Source: Heterohyrax brucei
Taxonomy: Eukaryota; Chordata; Mammalia; Hyracoidea; Procaviidae
NCBI GenBank assembly: GCA_028571685.1
Contig: CM053141.1
Coordinates: 57,286,333-57,350,332, forward strand
Length of the DNA: 64,000 nucleotides
Direction of reading: 5' to 3'
The notes under the pieces were generated by a model. That model had not been told where the DNA came from. It made no database searches and was given only the letters and a program-made list of their open reading frames with translations. The position numbers and the translations under genes are program-made. This document shows, piece after piece, positions 34,862 through 46,376 of this stretch (position 1 is its first letter; every line of letters begins with the position of its first letter).

Positions 34862-35037
34862 TAGTGTGTACCAATCCAGCAGTACTGCAGAAGAAAGACC
34901 TGGCAAACTGCTTCTTCAAGGATTACAGCCAAGAAAACCATATGGAGAAGTTCTATTCTTTAACATATGGGGTTACCAACAGGTGAAATAGACTCAGAGG
35001 CAACAGGGTTGGTTTTTGTTTGTTTTGTTTTTGGTGT
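34862..35037 (+). mobile_element. AfroSINE, 5'-truncated, long variant
   Basis: Starts within the body (AAGAAAGACCTGGCAAACTG) and ends in a GTTTTTG-rich tail. Confidence 0.7.
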
Positions 35038-35404
35038 TATATAACGTGCCCACTTTCCATAACTTATTCTAATGTTACTAATCAACCAGTTGAGATCACG
35101 CCAGTATCGAGTGGATGCTAAACCTAATCACTTCCAAGCTGTAAAAAGAGCAGAATAAAAACAGAGACACAGACCCAGGGGGGAAGAGGAAAACTGACTA
35201 TGGAAACAGGTGTATCTATGTGTCCAGGAGCTCCAAAGATTGCTGATAGCTACTAGAAGCTAAGTTAGACAAGAAAGGACCTGCCTCTAGAGTTGTGCCT
35301 TGAATTCAGGCTTCTAGCCATCGGAACTGTCTGGACATAACCCTTGTTCTTTAAAACTCACTCAGTTGTGGTATTTGTGTTACAACAGTACTAGGTAACC
35401 GAGA

Positions 35405-35530
35405 CACGTGGGACCTTCTTAAAAATTCAGACTCACATGCCTCATCTTTCACCTAGTAAATCAGTGATTTGTGGTTTAACAAGGCCTTCACGTAATTCTG
35501 GTGCGTGCTGAAGTTTAAGAACTGCCTCCT
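35405..35530 (+). mobile_element. MER5A-like hAT fragment
   Basis: CTTCTTAAAAATTCAGACTC ... AATTCTGGTGCGTGCTGAAG ... TTTAAGAACTGCC follow the MER5A order. Confidence 0.55.
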
Positions 35531-36639
35531 TATATTATGTTCTCTTTTAGGGCTAGACCTTAGTTTACTGACTAGAGTAATTGATGGGGAATTAAAAAAT
35601 AATCAAATCTCCCTCTAAATATCTGTGCGATATTGGATTACATGAGCAGGCTCCTTTCCTTCTAGGAAGCTCATGATAAAGAAACAGAATAAAATTCAGG
35701 ATGGAAACAGTAGCCCTTCCAAATCACCTCTTAAAAATGTAAGCTGCTTTGACCACAGCAGGAATTATCTTACCTTTTTTCTGCTCATGACATCTCCAGT
35801 GGCTGTGGGAGATGCTCCCTTACCCTTGTCGTACTGCACAACCCTGTCTGTCAGATTTATCGACCCCAGTGTGATATCCAGTTTCTTCAGTCACCTCACA
35901 TCCCAAGAGGCAAAGTAGTAGTTATAAGGAAGACCAAGAAGCTGGGAAAGGAAAGGAAAGTGGAGGCTGTCTGCTTCCTCAGCAGCTGATACTCTGGTGG
36001 AGATAAATAGCCTGTTAATTGCTTTACTCATTCAATCATCCCCCACACAACCAACCCACCTTCTGCCCATTTATGCATCTGCTCATCCAACCCTCCTCCC
36101 ATCCATCCTATATTCACCTGTCCGTTCATCTATCCATCATTCTTGCAAGAAATAGTTATTGTATTAACTTCACGTTAGCTCAAATCTCTCTAATATTAAA
36201 TGAAGTTGAGCCTTACTGGAGACCACTAGTCTATGGCATTTTCTTTTGTTTCTTCAATGCTTCTCAGAGTTGCTCATTAGCATATAAGAAAAAATTTCAA
36301 AACTTCTGTTTGTATTTATTCATATTTGTTTAAAAATTTCTTGTCTGAATGTATGTGTTGTAATGAACATGTTAATACTGTAGTGTGTATATAACTTCAA
36401 ATTGTTCAAAAATTGTAATTAAAAATGGGCAGCCAGAAACCTGAGAAAAAATTTTCTTTCGGTTGGAGACCACCACTGTGAAGAATAGAGTCAGAAATCA
36501 GCAGAGCAGTCTGGGATAGACAGGTGCCAGTGTCTGTAGGGGAAGTATACGAAGAGCCCAGGTAGCATGTAGCTGGGCAGCAAGAAAACATGCCTACAGC
36601 TGAGAGCTAACAAGCCCACCTGTCTTTGCTTTTGTTGCC
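35531..36639. other. Intergenic sequence with CATCC-type simple repeat
   Basis: Around 36030-36140 is a degenerate CATC/CATCC stretch; the remainder is unassigned. Confidence 0.5.
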
Positions 36640-36740
36640 CACAGTCACACAGTTAGCAATTGTGGAGCCAGGAGAAGAGGCAAGTCCCTGTACTAGTTTA
36701 AGTCTCATTCCACTGCTCCACACTACTCTAACGAGGCATC
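36640..36740 (+). mobile_element. MIR-like fragment
   Basis: CAGTCACACAGTTAGCAATT then GGAGCCAGGA, the MIR core order. Confidence 0.5.
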
Positions 36741-36896
36741 TAGACTGTGGCCCAGGCTTCAGGCCCAGACTGCAAAGTTTTAAGGAATGTACTCCCTAAC
36801 AGTGCATCCTGAAATTTCAGTACACGCAAGTGGGAGGAAGACGTTTAGTGCTCACTTATATATTTAATAAGAATACTATCTTGCTTTAACATAACT

Positions 36897-37039
36897 GGAA
36901 ACAGTGGATAAGTGCTATGTCTGCTAACCAGAAGGTCAGCAGTTCAAATCCACCAGGCCCTCTATGGGGCAGCTGTACTCTTATCTATAGGGTCTCTATG
37001 AGTTGGAATCAACTCCACGGCACTGGATTTTTGTTTTAT
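36897..37039 (+). mobile_element. AfroSINE with target-site repeat
   Basis: GCTAACCAGAAGGTCAGCAG is well kept. Flanks TTTAACATAACT (36885-36896) and TTTAATATAACT (37040-37051) match at 11 of 12 positions. Confidence 0.88.
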
Positions 37040-37051
37040 TTTAATATAACT

Positions 37052-37482
37052 TTTTTATCTCATTCAACATCAAATCTACCATCTTTAAAAAAAATTGATT
37101 TATGCAAATGAAATGCTTTTCCTTATGCAGACATAATTTTTTCTATCATTTTATCACTTCACTTAAAATGTTTTCCATAATTCCTCATAAGTGTGAGTCA
37201 GGATATGCTAGTTTGGGGTGTGTATTCTGAAGCTTCAAAATTCTGTGTTACTCTATTCTTCTATAGGCACTAAAAGGATTGGTTTGTGTCTGTGCTTCCT
37301 AAAGTGCCATCACTTTTGAAATACTAAGAAATAAATGAAAATGAAATACTAGTATTACTTATGAGTGAGCACATAAATCAGCTAATGAAAGTGAAAACGA
37401 GTTGGCATTTACAGAGCTGTAATTTTTAGTGAAGAGCTAACAACTAATTGATATTTAATTATCCTGGGCTTCTTTCCAGTAT
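37052..37482. other. Unassigned AT-rich sequence
   Basis: Nothing recognised. Confidence 0.45.
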
Positions 37483-37630
37483 GTGGAAACCCTGATGAGA
37501 ACTGTTAAGTACTACGGCTGATAACCAGAAGGTTCCTGGTTCAAACCTTCCACACGCTCCTTGGAAAATCTATGGGTTAGTTCTACTCTGTCCTAAAAGT
37601 TCGCTATGAATCAGAAATGACTCGACAGGA
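37483..37630 (+). mobile_element. AfroSINE, plus strand
   Basis: GGAAACCCTGATGAGAACTG to CGACAGGAATATTTTTC. Confidence 0.8.
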
Positions 37631-37905
37631 ATATTTTTCTTTTCCCCTAAATCTAAAGTTGTTTATTTGAAAAGTTTCTATTTTCAAGAAATTAAAACCC
37701 AGGAAGAGAAAACAAAGCAACGAATCAGAGTGAAGTATGTTTCGCGTTTAAGTATCTTACTGCTGTGACAGAGCCAACCAAAGAAGGACCTAGAAACTGT
37801 CATTTCAAACTTTAGTGCCCTGGCTAACTTATGACACAGATAAATGTGTTCAACTTTTTTGCCTTCACCGAAGGGGTTAATATATAGGGACCTGCAAGAC
37901 GGCAC

Positions 37906-38063
37906 AGGAGCCCTGGTGGTGCACTGGTTAAACGATATGACCGCTAACCGAAAAGTCAGCAGTTTGAATCCTTCGGCCGCTCCTTGGAAACCCTACTGGG
38001 CGGCTCCACTCTGTCCTGCAGAGTTGCTGTAGGTCCTAATGAACTTGACAACAGCCCTTTCGC
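37906..38063 (+). mobile_element. AfroSINE just past ESM1
   Basis: GGAGCCCTGGTGGTGCACTG head, one of the least mutated in the window. Lies about 300 bases beyond the ESM1 poly(A) signal, antisense to the gene. Confidence 0.88.
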
Positions 38064-38165
38064 TTTGGGCTTGACAGGATGGTGCAGGACCAGGCAACAT
38101 CTTATGCTACTTCGGGTAAGGTCTCTGTGAGTCAGAACTGACTCAACGGCAACTAACAATAATTT
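38064..38165 (+). mobile_element. RTE/tRNA-Gly SINE tail fragment
   Basis: GGATGGTGCAGGACCAGGCA through GACTCAACGGCAACTAACAA, the shared end of RTE and RTE-mobilised SINEs. Confidence 0.7.
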
Positions 38166-38361
38166 TTTAATAAATCCTAGAAGGAACAAGTAGACCAAAA
38201 ACGTAAGGCAAAGAAATAAGAATGGTACCTCTTATTTTGGTGGAAGAAGCTTGTCTGTAGCAGAAAATTCAGTTAAAGAACCTGCCTTTTAACATGCATG
38301 AAAGGCATATAAATTTATTTGCATGAGCCATTAAAATAACTTGAGACACGGATGGAAGCTG

Positions 38362-39692
38362 AATAGCTGTGTCTTATTTTTTTATTGAACAGTAATAAAC
38401 TTGTCCTTTTATGATAAAACAGCTTATTCAGCTTATATTCAAAGACCCATATTCACAACTCTGTCAACAAACTTCTATAATAAAATATAGGTAAATAATG
38501 AAATAATTCTTTAATTAAGTTCTTTACTCCAAATAAAATACTTCTGCAAATATTTCCTAAAAACATTTATTACAACGTTCTTATTTCTGCTAAGAGCCTC
38601 CCAGTTATATTCTTTGAAAGAAAAAAAATATGAGAACGAAGCATATCTGAAAGTTGACATGCTTTCTGCTGAAAATTGTTCAGCTACAAACCTCTGAAGA
38701 AGTTATTTTAAATTTAAAACTCATCTAAGTCACTACATCTACTTTCAAATAAGTTGTCTCTTCATTCATTTCTCTTACGCATATTACTGTAATATTATTG
38801 TAATTATTAATAAAAAGGTACAGTGTCTCTAATATTTGAAAACGTTATAGAGTTACATCTTTAACCATTTTAAACAAATTTCATATTCTCTTCATTTCCT
38901 CAAGAGGATGATAAATATGGGGTATGTATGGAGGATGACTCATAACAAAAAATTTTTTTACAAAAATATATAAATATTTACCCTCACAAGTGGGCAAAAC
39001 ATTTCCTAGCTCTACCTCTGAGGTTGCATTCTTTAAAACCATGTATGGAAGTGTACTGCGTGCCTTCGGCCACGGAATCGTCCCGCAGATACGCGGAGCT
39101 CGGGGATGACAGCAGCAGCCCTTTGAAACCGCCCTCAATTCAAGGCTGTTACTGAAATTCCCACAAGCTTCAAACATCCCACTTCCTTCAGGGGTTTTCT
39201 GGTTGTTTTGTTCTGACTTTTCCCAAAGTAAAAAAGCACATTTAAATTCTATTGAAAATGCCACAAGGAAGAGCCCCACCCCCACCTTCCCTTGCCCGTA
39301 TCTCCTTCTCCGTCTAGTATCCCAGCGTTAGCGTACATCCCAGTCCAAACACCCGCAGTGGTCTTCAAGCTTGGCAAGATTTCTCTTTAACCTCCCTCCA
39401 CATTCATGTGACCCAAGTGGTATCTGCAGTTCTTCAGTATTACTATACATACACTTAACAAATCAATATGTTCGGCGTTCAAACAGTTAACAAATATCTG
39501 AAAGTATTTCAGTTGTATACATTTTGCAGACTGCAAGTAGCCTCTTTTTTTTTTTCTTCCGGACTCACCCTGAATTGCAATTAGTCTCTAAAAATGATAT
39601 GTCCATATGCTATGATCTAGACAGTTCCTAAATGTTGCGTGTGTGGGGAACAATCATGCAGGTTGAGCTGTCTCTTGGAAATTCCACCAGCA
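38362..39692 (-). other. ESM1: ESM1 3' UTR
   Basis: Inferred 3' untranslated part of the last exon, from the TGA to just past the poly(A) signal. The length of about 1.3 kb matches what I recall for human ESM1 mRNA. It is AT-rich and contains many ATTTA-type pentamers on the sense strand, typical of unstable cytokine-responsive messages. I see no interspersed repeat in it, consistent with exonic constraint. A 134-codon open frame at 38881-39285 on the same strand falls inside it and is treated as chance. The exact cleavage site is not known. Confidence 0.75.
38381..38386 (-). terminator. ESM1: ESM1 poly(A) signal AATAAA
   Basis: TTTATT on the plus strand gives a canonical AATAAA on the gene strand, about 1.3 kb past the stop codon. 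This fits the expected mRNA size. A second AATAAA lies at 38314-38319 and could serve as an alternative. Confidence 0.6.
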
Positions 39693-39793
39693 TCAGCGTG
39701 GGTTTAACCATTTCATTACAGGAGACTGGGCAGCAGCCTCTTTTACAATTTCTTCCCTCACAGCATTTCCATCTCCAGAGGCCACATGGTGCT
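39693..39793 (-). CDS. ESM1: ESM1 coding exon 3 with stop codon
   Basis: Last coding exon, encoding residues 152-184 and a TGA stop at 39695-39693. It is too short and out of frame to appear as an open frame, so I located it by protein similarity and splice phase. The acceptor is TTTCAG (39799-39794), and the leading AG completes a Glu codon with the last G of exon 2. The peptide holds ASGDGN at 156-161, where Ser157-Gly158 corresponds to the human dermatan-sulfate attachment site (Ser137 in mature numbering). It ends in KWLNPR like human. One Arg of the human VMRKW segment is absent here, so the extra codon in exon 2 and this loss cancel and the protein stays at 184 residues. The C-terminal region is the least conserved part of the protein. 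Confidence 0.95.
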
Positions 39794-40004
39794 CTGAAAT
39801 TAGAAGGAGTACACATCCGCTCAAATGTTGATAATACTGAGATCAAGCAAAGCTCTTTTTTTTAAACGAAATTCATAATGAAATTTTGTTTTGATATATA
39901 TTATATGCTATTTACATGGAACACTTCACCTCAATTAGCACTTTACATCTAAGAGAGAAACCCCTTAAGTTATTGCTCCTCGTCTGACCACCGTGTATTT
40001 GTCT

Positions 40005-40150
40005 TATTTTTCCTGTATTATCTCTATCCACTACTAGAACACCAGCTTCATGAAGGCAGGGTCTTTATTTTGTTCATGGCTATATTGCCAGCACATATAA
40101 GGGCACAGGAACACACTAGGTGTTCACCAAGTATTTTTTGAATGAGCTAA
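40005..40150 (+). mobile_element. L2 LINE 3' end in ESM1 intron 2
   Basis: CATGAAGGCAGGGTCTTTAT ... AGGTGTTCACCAAGTATTTT ... TGAATGA, the typical L2 ending. Confidence 0.7.
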
Positions 40151-40350
40151 TGTTGAAAACAGAACTTTGTATAACATTTTTACACTAGCAGACATGGAGA
40201 AACGATTAGCTTATTGATGTAGCTTCAAAAGGCAGAAGACAGACCAAAGGACAAAATTTTTATAAAGATAGTTCTTACTTCTAAGTAAAAAAAAATTATA
40301 TCATGCAGTTATTTGCTAAAATTAAATGTTCTGCTTTGAGGCATAGTGAG

Positions 40351-40437
40351 GTATGCTTGCTTCAGCAGTGCACATCCTGAAATGGGGTGCTATAAGGATT
40401 AGCAGGAATGCACGATGAAACATTCCTGAACATTCCA
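40351..40437 (+). pseudogene. U6 snRNA pseudogene
   Basis: The stretch begins with a recognisable form of the U6 5' end (GCTTGCTTCAGCAG, then CACAT and AAAT-GG), followed later by GATTAGCA and a CATTCC-like end, in U6 order. It is about 87 bases against 107 for U6, with indels and many changes. It is therefore a decayed retrocopy in an ESM1 intron, not a functional gene. I see no upstream TATA or proximal sequence element. Confidence 0.5.
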
Positions 40438-41389
40438 GCAGAACTCCGCTTCCCTAGGAATGTTACAGTCAACAACTAGAAAGCTGGAGAAGAAGAGCTC
40501 GCACAATGAAGGTATGAAAAGACCTCAGGGAATCCCTGAGCGGGAAAACCTTGGAGCCATTTAACCTGTTCTCAAAGGCTGGTCCCAAACAGCTTTGTGC
40601 AGAGGTGACATGAAGCCTGTGGCAAGCCTGAAACCCCCAAGTCCCATCCGGTAAACTACAGCACGCAGGAAACCTCTTGTAGCCAAGGCACAAGTGAAAA
40701 CAGGAGCTCCTGGGGAGCCTCTCCCAGAGATCTTTAGGACATAATACTCTCCATTCAGAACTTGGCTAAGGGTGACCAAGATCGTGCTAGTATAATGCTT
40801 TGTTGCTAATGAAAGAACACACTCCAGGAGGCCACAGAAGGGAGAAGTATCAAATGTTTTCCCATAAATTTCTAATAAGAGTCCTGATACCTAACCTTGG
40901 TATAGAAATGTATGTGTGTAACTTATAGTGTAACTTAGACCCAGAAATAAATCTGTTTCCAAGGCATCAGACTTGCAAAATCTGCAAGCAAAGGAGAGAG
41001 AGTGACAGGCCTGAAGAGACTGCAGGGCAGCCCAGCGACAGCCTAAGAGGAGACACTGCTTTTTGGGTGTGGTGGGAGGGATGCAGGTGAGACACAAAGA
41101 AGAGTTCCCATCTTAGGGGGTTATTTCAAAGGTGGGCTCATGGCTCCCCATAGGCTACACCAACAAAGGTTCACAAGAGATTCAATTTCCGGATGAGGTA
41201 GGAAAGTTTTAGATCTGACAGTAAATGAGTGAGGTGGAATGCGTGAGATGTCCCCTCAAAATACTTTAGTCTTTGATTTTAAGGTAGCAAAATAAGGCAA
41301 AAAGAAGTTACAAGTATTTGAAGCACCTAGCTATACCGGGACAACAGCTTTCAAACCTGTACTAGAAGCAATCTAACTACTCAAAACCT

Positions 41390-41595
41390 TTCCAGGTTGG
41401 TGGCTTCTAGGGACAAGGAGGAAGGAAGAATGGGAGCAACTAGTTAATGGTTACAGAGTTATAGTTTTGGATGACAAAAATGATCTGAAACTAGATAGCT
41501 GCATTGTGAACGTATTTAATGCCACTGAACTATTTACTGCAAAATGGTTGATTTTGTATTACACGAATTTCACAGCTATAAAGAAAATATCACAG
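41390..41595 (+). mobile_element. Old L1 3' end in ESM1 intron 2
   Basis: GGTTACAGAGTTATAGTTTT and TTTAATGCCACTGAACTATT are L1MA/MB-type 3' UTR phrases. Confidence 0.65.
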
Positions 41596-42667
41596 GTCTG
41601 ATGAAGCCCAGTGTTTTTCTATTTTGCTTTTTTAATGACTTTAGGATAAATCACAAGTATGTAGTATGTTTATGATTTCTCCATTTCCCAATCAAATATT
41701 CACAAAGATACCCACCTAACTGTAACTTCTAATGGTCTTAGAAGTTTTTGTTTTATACTACCGTCTAAAGGCAGAGCTTCAAGTAGAACAAATGTTCACT
41801 TCAGTGCACAGTATTTCCCCTTCATTCTTAATATACTTAGTGGTACCCATCTGCAGGAAGGAGGTAAAATAGGAAAGCAAGCACATTTGCCAAATAATTT
41901 ACAACTTGATTAAAGGACGATGGATTTGGATTAACGACGATTTATATCAAAGAAGAAGTGTACAGTTTGTAGACACTAGAAATTGATGTGGTTACATGTT
42001 GTTGTAAATGAGGTATTTTCAACTTCATGGAGTTTAGTGTGCTGGCTACATATTAAACCAGATAACAAAACATGTGCCTTCCACAGTCTTACAAGGCTGT
42101 GTATTTTTCCTGTTCTAACAATCTGTGGAAGAAATACATATGGACTAACAAGAAGCATGTAGGTATTGCTATATTCTTTCATTTCCCAAATTTCAATCAT
42201 AGACACTGTCTGTCAGTCAGTCACCCTCTCCATAAAAATGCAAGCTCAGAATGACTCCATTCAAGTGTCTTCATTTAGCTTTAAAAAAAAAAAAGAAAGA
42301 AACGTTATGTATTTCCTATCTTGACTCTTAAACTTTATCCAATAAATTCCTCAGAGTATTTTTTCTATGTGAAATTGGGAGAGAAGTAGCTTTGTCTGCT
42401 AAATATATAAAACAGATCACTGAAGAATTTAAAGAACTTTGTGTATCTCAGTTCGTTACTTTTTAATTATAGATTCTTTAGTAATTAATCATATTTATTC
42501 TTCAGGTCAAGTGGGTAAATGTTAGGAGAAGTTATATGATCCTCAAAATTGTTAATAAGATCCTTTTTAAAACAACAATAACAAGCAAATACAAGAACTA
42601 CCCATCTTTCCCCAGGGTAAACTACATAAAAGGAAATCGTACAAATTAACATATTGCTCCACTTATA

Positions 42668-42870
42668 AGGAGCTAGTGTGGCACTACAGTTAAATGATCA
42701 GCTGCTAACCGGAAGGTCTGAGGTTTGAATCCATCCAGTGTCTCCTAGAAGAAGGATCTATCAAACTGCTCCCATAGCAATGACAGCCTTGAAAAACCTA
42801 TGGGGCAGTTCTACTCTATCTTATGGAGCTACCACGAGTCCAAAGAGACTCAATGACACATAACAACAAT
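42668..42870 (+). mobile_element. AfroSINE, long variant, in ESM1 intron 2
   Basis: GCTGCTAACCGGAAGGTCTG head and AACAACAATTC tail. Antisense to ESM1 and about 80 bases beyond the exon 2 donor site. Confidence 0.85.
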
Positions 42871-42951
42871 TCTACTCACTGATAATTTTCAAGTTTTTGC
42901 AAACTGAAAACAAGACTCTGGTACCAACAGTTATACAGAATCAGTTCTTAC

Positions 42952-43104
42952 CTGTGTGAGACACAAATCTCCTGTTGGAGGACTTGGCTACCGAATATTG
43001 GAAGAAGGGAAATTTGAGGCATTTGCCAGTCTCCCTGTCACATATGCCCGACGAACAGGTGCAGGTCTCTTTGCACTCCATCCCGAAGGTGCCATAGGGG
43101 CAGT
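42952..43104 (-). CDS. ESM1: ESM1 coding exon 2
   Basis: Second coding exon, completing residue 101 and encoding residues 102-151. The acceptor is a pyrimidine tract ending CAG just upstream of 43104, and the donor is GTAAG at 42951-42947. It supplies the remaining six cysteines, giving 18 in total as in the human protein. It also carries the Phe-rich loop KFPFFQYS at residues 131-138, which has been tied to endocan's biological activity. It is 153 bases long, one codon more than I recall for human: the sequence reads SSNRRF at 142-147 where human has a single Arg. The phases on both sides fit exons 1 and 3 exactly. An AfroSINE lies about 80 bases past the donor in intron 2. Confidence 0.96.
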
Positions 43105-45342
43105 CTGAGGGCAAGGAAAGGGTTAAGAGAGAGCACTGGTGTATGTAAGACCCCACCCCAACAGCTTCTGCATGTGCAGCCTTGGGATTTGAACAAATCT
43201 CATGAATCTTACCTATAAAATAGAACCCAGTTCTCAAAAAAACTGAAGCTTTGAAATTTGAAACTTTACATTGTAAAATCAAAAATCCCAAGACACTCAA
43301 AACACAAAGACCAGAAAATGGACCAAAGGCTCAGTTTTAATGCCTTGCTGCAAAGTTTAGTTGACGACAGTTAAATATATAACCAGTCCCCTCGTTTCAG
43401 TTGTAATTCTGTTTGTTTTCTGCTTAAATATCCATCAACAGGTTGTCATAGGTTACCACTGTAACAGCTCAGTGACGATGGGAAATTGCACAGACACGTC
43501 AGTCAGCTCCTCAAAGAGCTTAAAGGATGTGATGCTGACTTTGAATTTGCTGTATATGGAGACAATGTACTCTTTAAAATGCACAGAGAGGGTCTTCAAA
43601 CTAGCCAGGGCTAAGAGGACTGTCACCCAGCTTACCAATTAGTTATATGACATGATCATTCCTCTAGGGAGCCACTCCCACTCTTTTCAAGTTTCTTATC
43701 TGTCACTGGGCATTACAATTTATGTAACTTCTTCAACTGTTAAGATAAAACCCCCTGCAAAGTTAAGACACTATGTACTAAGTGAACAGGAAACCTGAGA
43801 TTTAACTATTTATATACTTATCCCACACTAGAAGCTTTAGAATTCAGTGTTCTTCTACTTGCCCTAAACCATACTGCATTAACAGGGTAAAGTTGTTTAT
43901 TTAAAATGCGTGGTTTTTCTGATACAAATGACATCTCAGTAGATTGAACAATGTCTAAGCACCAAGGAGAAGAGATGAAGAATGTTTTTCTCTTGGTGTG
44001 AAAATATCCTTGTAAACATATGATTACATATGGGTAAAGACATAAGCTATGAAGTATCTGGAATCTTGGGCAATCTAGTATTTCACTGACTGATCAAGAC
44101 AGATGTTCAGAAGATGCATTTTTGAAGAGATTTAGGGTTGCTCTTTTCGTATCTTTCAGATTGCATTAAGAATCTAGTTTCAAATATTTTCCTCCCTGCT
44201 GGGAAGACTAGTCCTTAAAAAGGGATCTTGAAAAAACATCTTGCATAGAAGCATGCAGGATTAGGATTTAACTGTGTCTGCAGTGATGCTCATGATGAAT
44301 GATACTGAAAATAAAAATGTTAGTCAAATCCCAGAGGTACTCTGGTTGTGTCACCTGATGTACTGAACAGTGCTAAGCACATTAGTGTTCAATAAATATG
44401 TGTTGGCTGGTAGATCATGATCTGGGCAACAATCTGGGCAACACAATGCCAAACTTCTGAGTATTTAGGAAAATATCTGGCTATCCAGCTGAAGTGTACA
44501 GTTTCCATGTGGGTGTTCAGTAAAAATGCTGAAGGAGGGAATTTGCCTCCAGCAAAATAGAAGATCTTCATCAAGAGTTGCTGAGGCTCATATAGCTTTA
44601 TTCTTCCCAGCAGAGAGAAAAAAAGGTTTGCCATCAGGTTCAGGTGCAATCTGAAGGATGTGGGAAAAGAGAAAGCCTAGATCTCTTTAAAAATGTATCT
44701 TTATCATTCAGGAAAGTATCAAACTGCTAAAGATTCCAGATGCCTTCAGCTTATTTCTTTACTTGTAGTGACTGTACATTTACAAGGACATTTCTATGCA
44801 AGCAGAAAAAGCAATCCACTGCATATCCTGCCTATATCATAAGTATGATTGTGTTAACCACTTCCTCCCTAGTTTCCGTCTGTGAAGGACTGTTTTCTTG
44901 GCTGATAAGCCATGTGATTGACAGAAACTACAGATCCTCGTGATTTGAAAGAAACGTGTGAGTACGTTGACCAAAGGAAACATGTGAACATTATTTTGTC
45001 TTGTATTCATTAGAAACAAAAACTGAAATTCCCTTGATAGTTCAAACATTTATTTCTCAACCTTTAGCATGTTTTGTGGGTTAAAAGGTGATTAATTTGT
45101 ACAGTATGTGTCTAAAGGGAGAAATAATGAGACTACCTCAATAATGGGTATTACCACTCATAAAAGAATACAATTATACTACATACTTAAAATATAAGAA
45201 TTCTTATTTTTTTAATTTTCCAATCCTTTTAATAATTTTAAAAGCTTTTTTATATTATAAAGCTGATGAATGGGGCTGCAAAACACATGTTACCTCTTAA
45301 TAATAGTTTTCAATGATGGGGTCAGTTGGTAGCCATTAAAAG

Positions 45343-45391
45343 AAAAAAACAACAACCAAACCTGTTGCTGTCGAGTCGATTCCAACTCATA
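45343..45391 (-). mobile_element. AfroSINE/RTE tail fragment
   Basis: Short piece with CAAACCTGTTGCTGTCGAGT then CGATTCCAACTCAT, directly abutting a complete SINE. Confidence 0.7.
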
Positions 45392-45569
45392 ACCAAAAAC
45401 AAAAACCAAGCCCACTGCTATCAAGTTGATTCTGACTCATAGTGACTCACAGCCAACCCGTAAGACAGAGTAGAACTGCCCCATTGGGTTTCCACGGAGC
45501 AGCGGATAGACTCGAACTAGCAGCCTTTGGCTAGCAGCCAAGCTTTTAACCACTATGTCACCAAGGCTA
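45392..45569 (-). mobile_element. AfroSINE in ESM1 intron 1
   Basis: Full-length, same strand as the gene; core GTAAGACAGAGTAGAACTGC. Confidence 0.85.
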
Positions 45570-46376
45570 GTAATTTAAAATCACCACTCTTTTAATTCTG
45601 AATATTTTAAACTACAGAAACTAAATTTAAAATACATTTTGCAAATATTGAACTACATTATTTAGCTATAATTTCAACCTAATAAAGTTCCTCAATGCTT
45701 ATGGAAGACTGCTGTCCTCATTCTTTACAAATTTCTAATTTTTCTTTTTCTTTTATTGTTATTTTTGCTTGTCTCACATCATCTACTCTTTTACTAAATG
45801 GACAAAATCTCTATAAAGTCAAATGAGGTCTGTTTTATCCTTCAGGCTATGCTCTTTCCAAAAATCTGAGCTATTTCATTAGATGTCATAAGCTCACTCT
45901 ATTCTATAAAGTACATTAGAATCCATTGGCAATATTTGACCTTGAGCCATGCTCTTCACCCTGTGAACCCCTTCATGATCAAAGAATCACTGAAACACGC
46001 AGCTGGAAACCATTCCAAGAGGTTATCTAGTGGAGACCTCTGTAATCACTGCCTGCAGGGAAGATGGAACCTCAGCCAACCATAGCAGATTACCTGTCAT
46101 TTTTTTAAAGTTTCCAGAAAAAGAGGCATAATTGTCCATGGCAACATTTTTCCTCCAAGCTGCTAAGCATTAGGAGTCAAATGCTGTATCTCTCTCTGAG
46201 CTTTCCTGCATACTGAGTTATATTGCTAAATGCAGAGTTACCCTTCTCTCTCTGTCTCGGACAATGCCAGTGCATTTTCCTTCTTAGTAATTAAGAAGAA
46301 AGCCTCCTCATCTCCCAAGCTGGCTAATAGCCCTCAGCTGGCCCTGGGAGGTGAAAATCAAGGGATCACTCTTTAC

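Larger units (their letters stand above)
34440..35404 (+). mobile_element. Ancient LTR-like element with nested SINEs
   Basis: Begins around GGTGGTTAATTTTCTGTGTC and ends with GTTACAACAGTACTAGGTAA, the same end motif as the LTRs at 12255 and 22955. Two AfroSINEs lie within. It may be two LTR fragments joined. Confidence 0.5.
39794..42951 (-). other. ESM1: ESM1 intron 2
   Basis: A 3.2-kb intron with GT/AG borders. It contains an L2 3' end, a U6-like pseudogene, an old L1 3' end and one AfroSINE, listed separately. All four run antisense to ESM1. The rest (about 40440-41385 and 41600-42660) shows no recognisable feature. Confidence 0.85.
43105..46376 (-). other. ESM1: ESM1 intron 1
   Basis: A 3.3-kb phase-1 intron with GT at the donor and AG at the acceptor. 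Most of it looks unique. It holds a SINE tail fragment and one AfroSINE near 45343-45569, and a short stretch at 44360-44405 resembling an L2 3' end. Open frames here (for example 43361-43642) lack any recognisable similarity. Confidence 0.85.

Noticed and set aside
38881-39285. 134-codon open frame on the ESM1 strand
   Set aside because: It lies wholly in the ESM1 3' UTR, has no recognisable domain, and the real coding exon 3 is upstream in a different frame.
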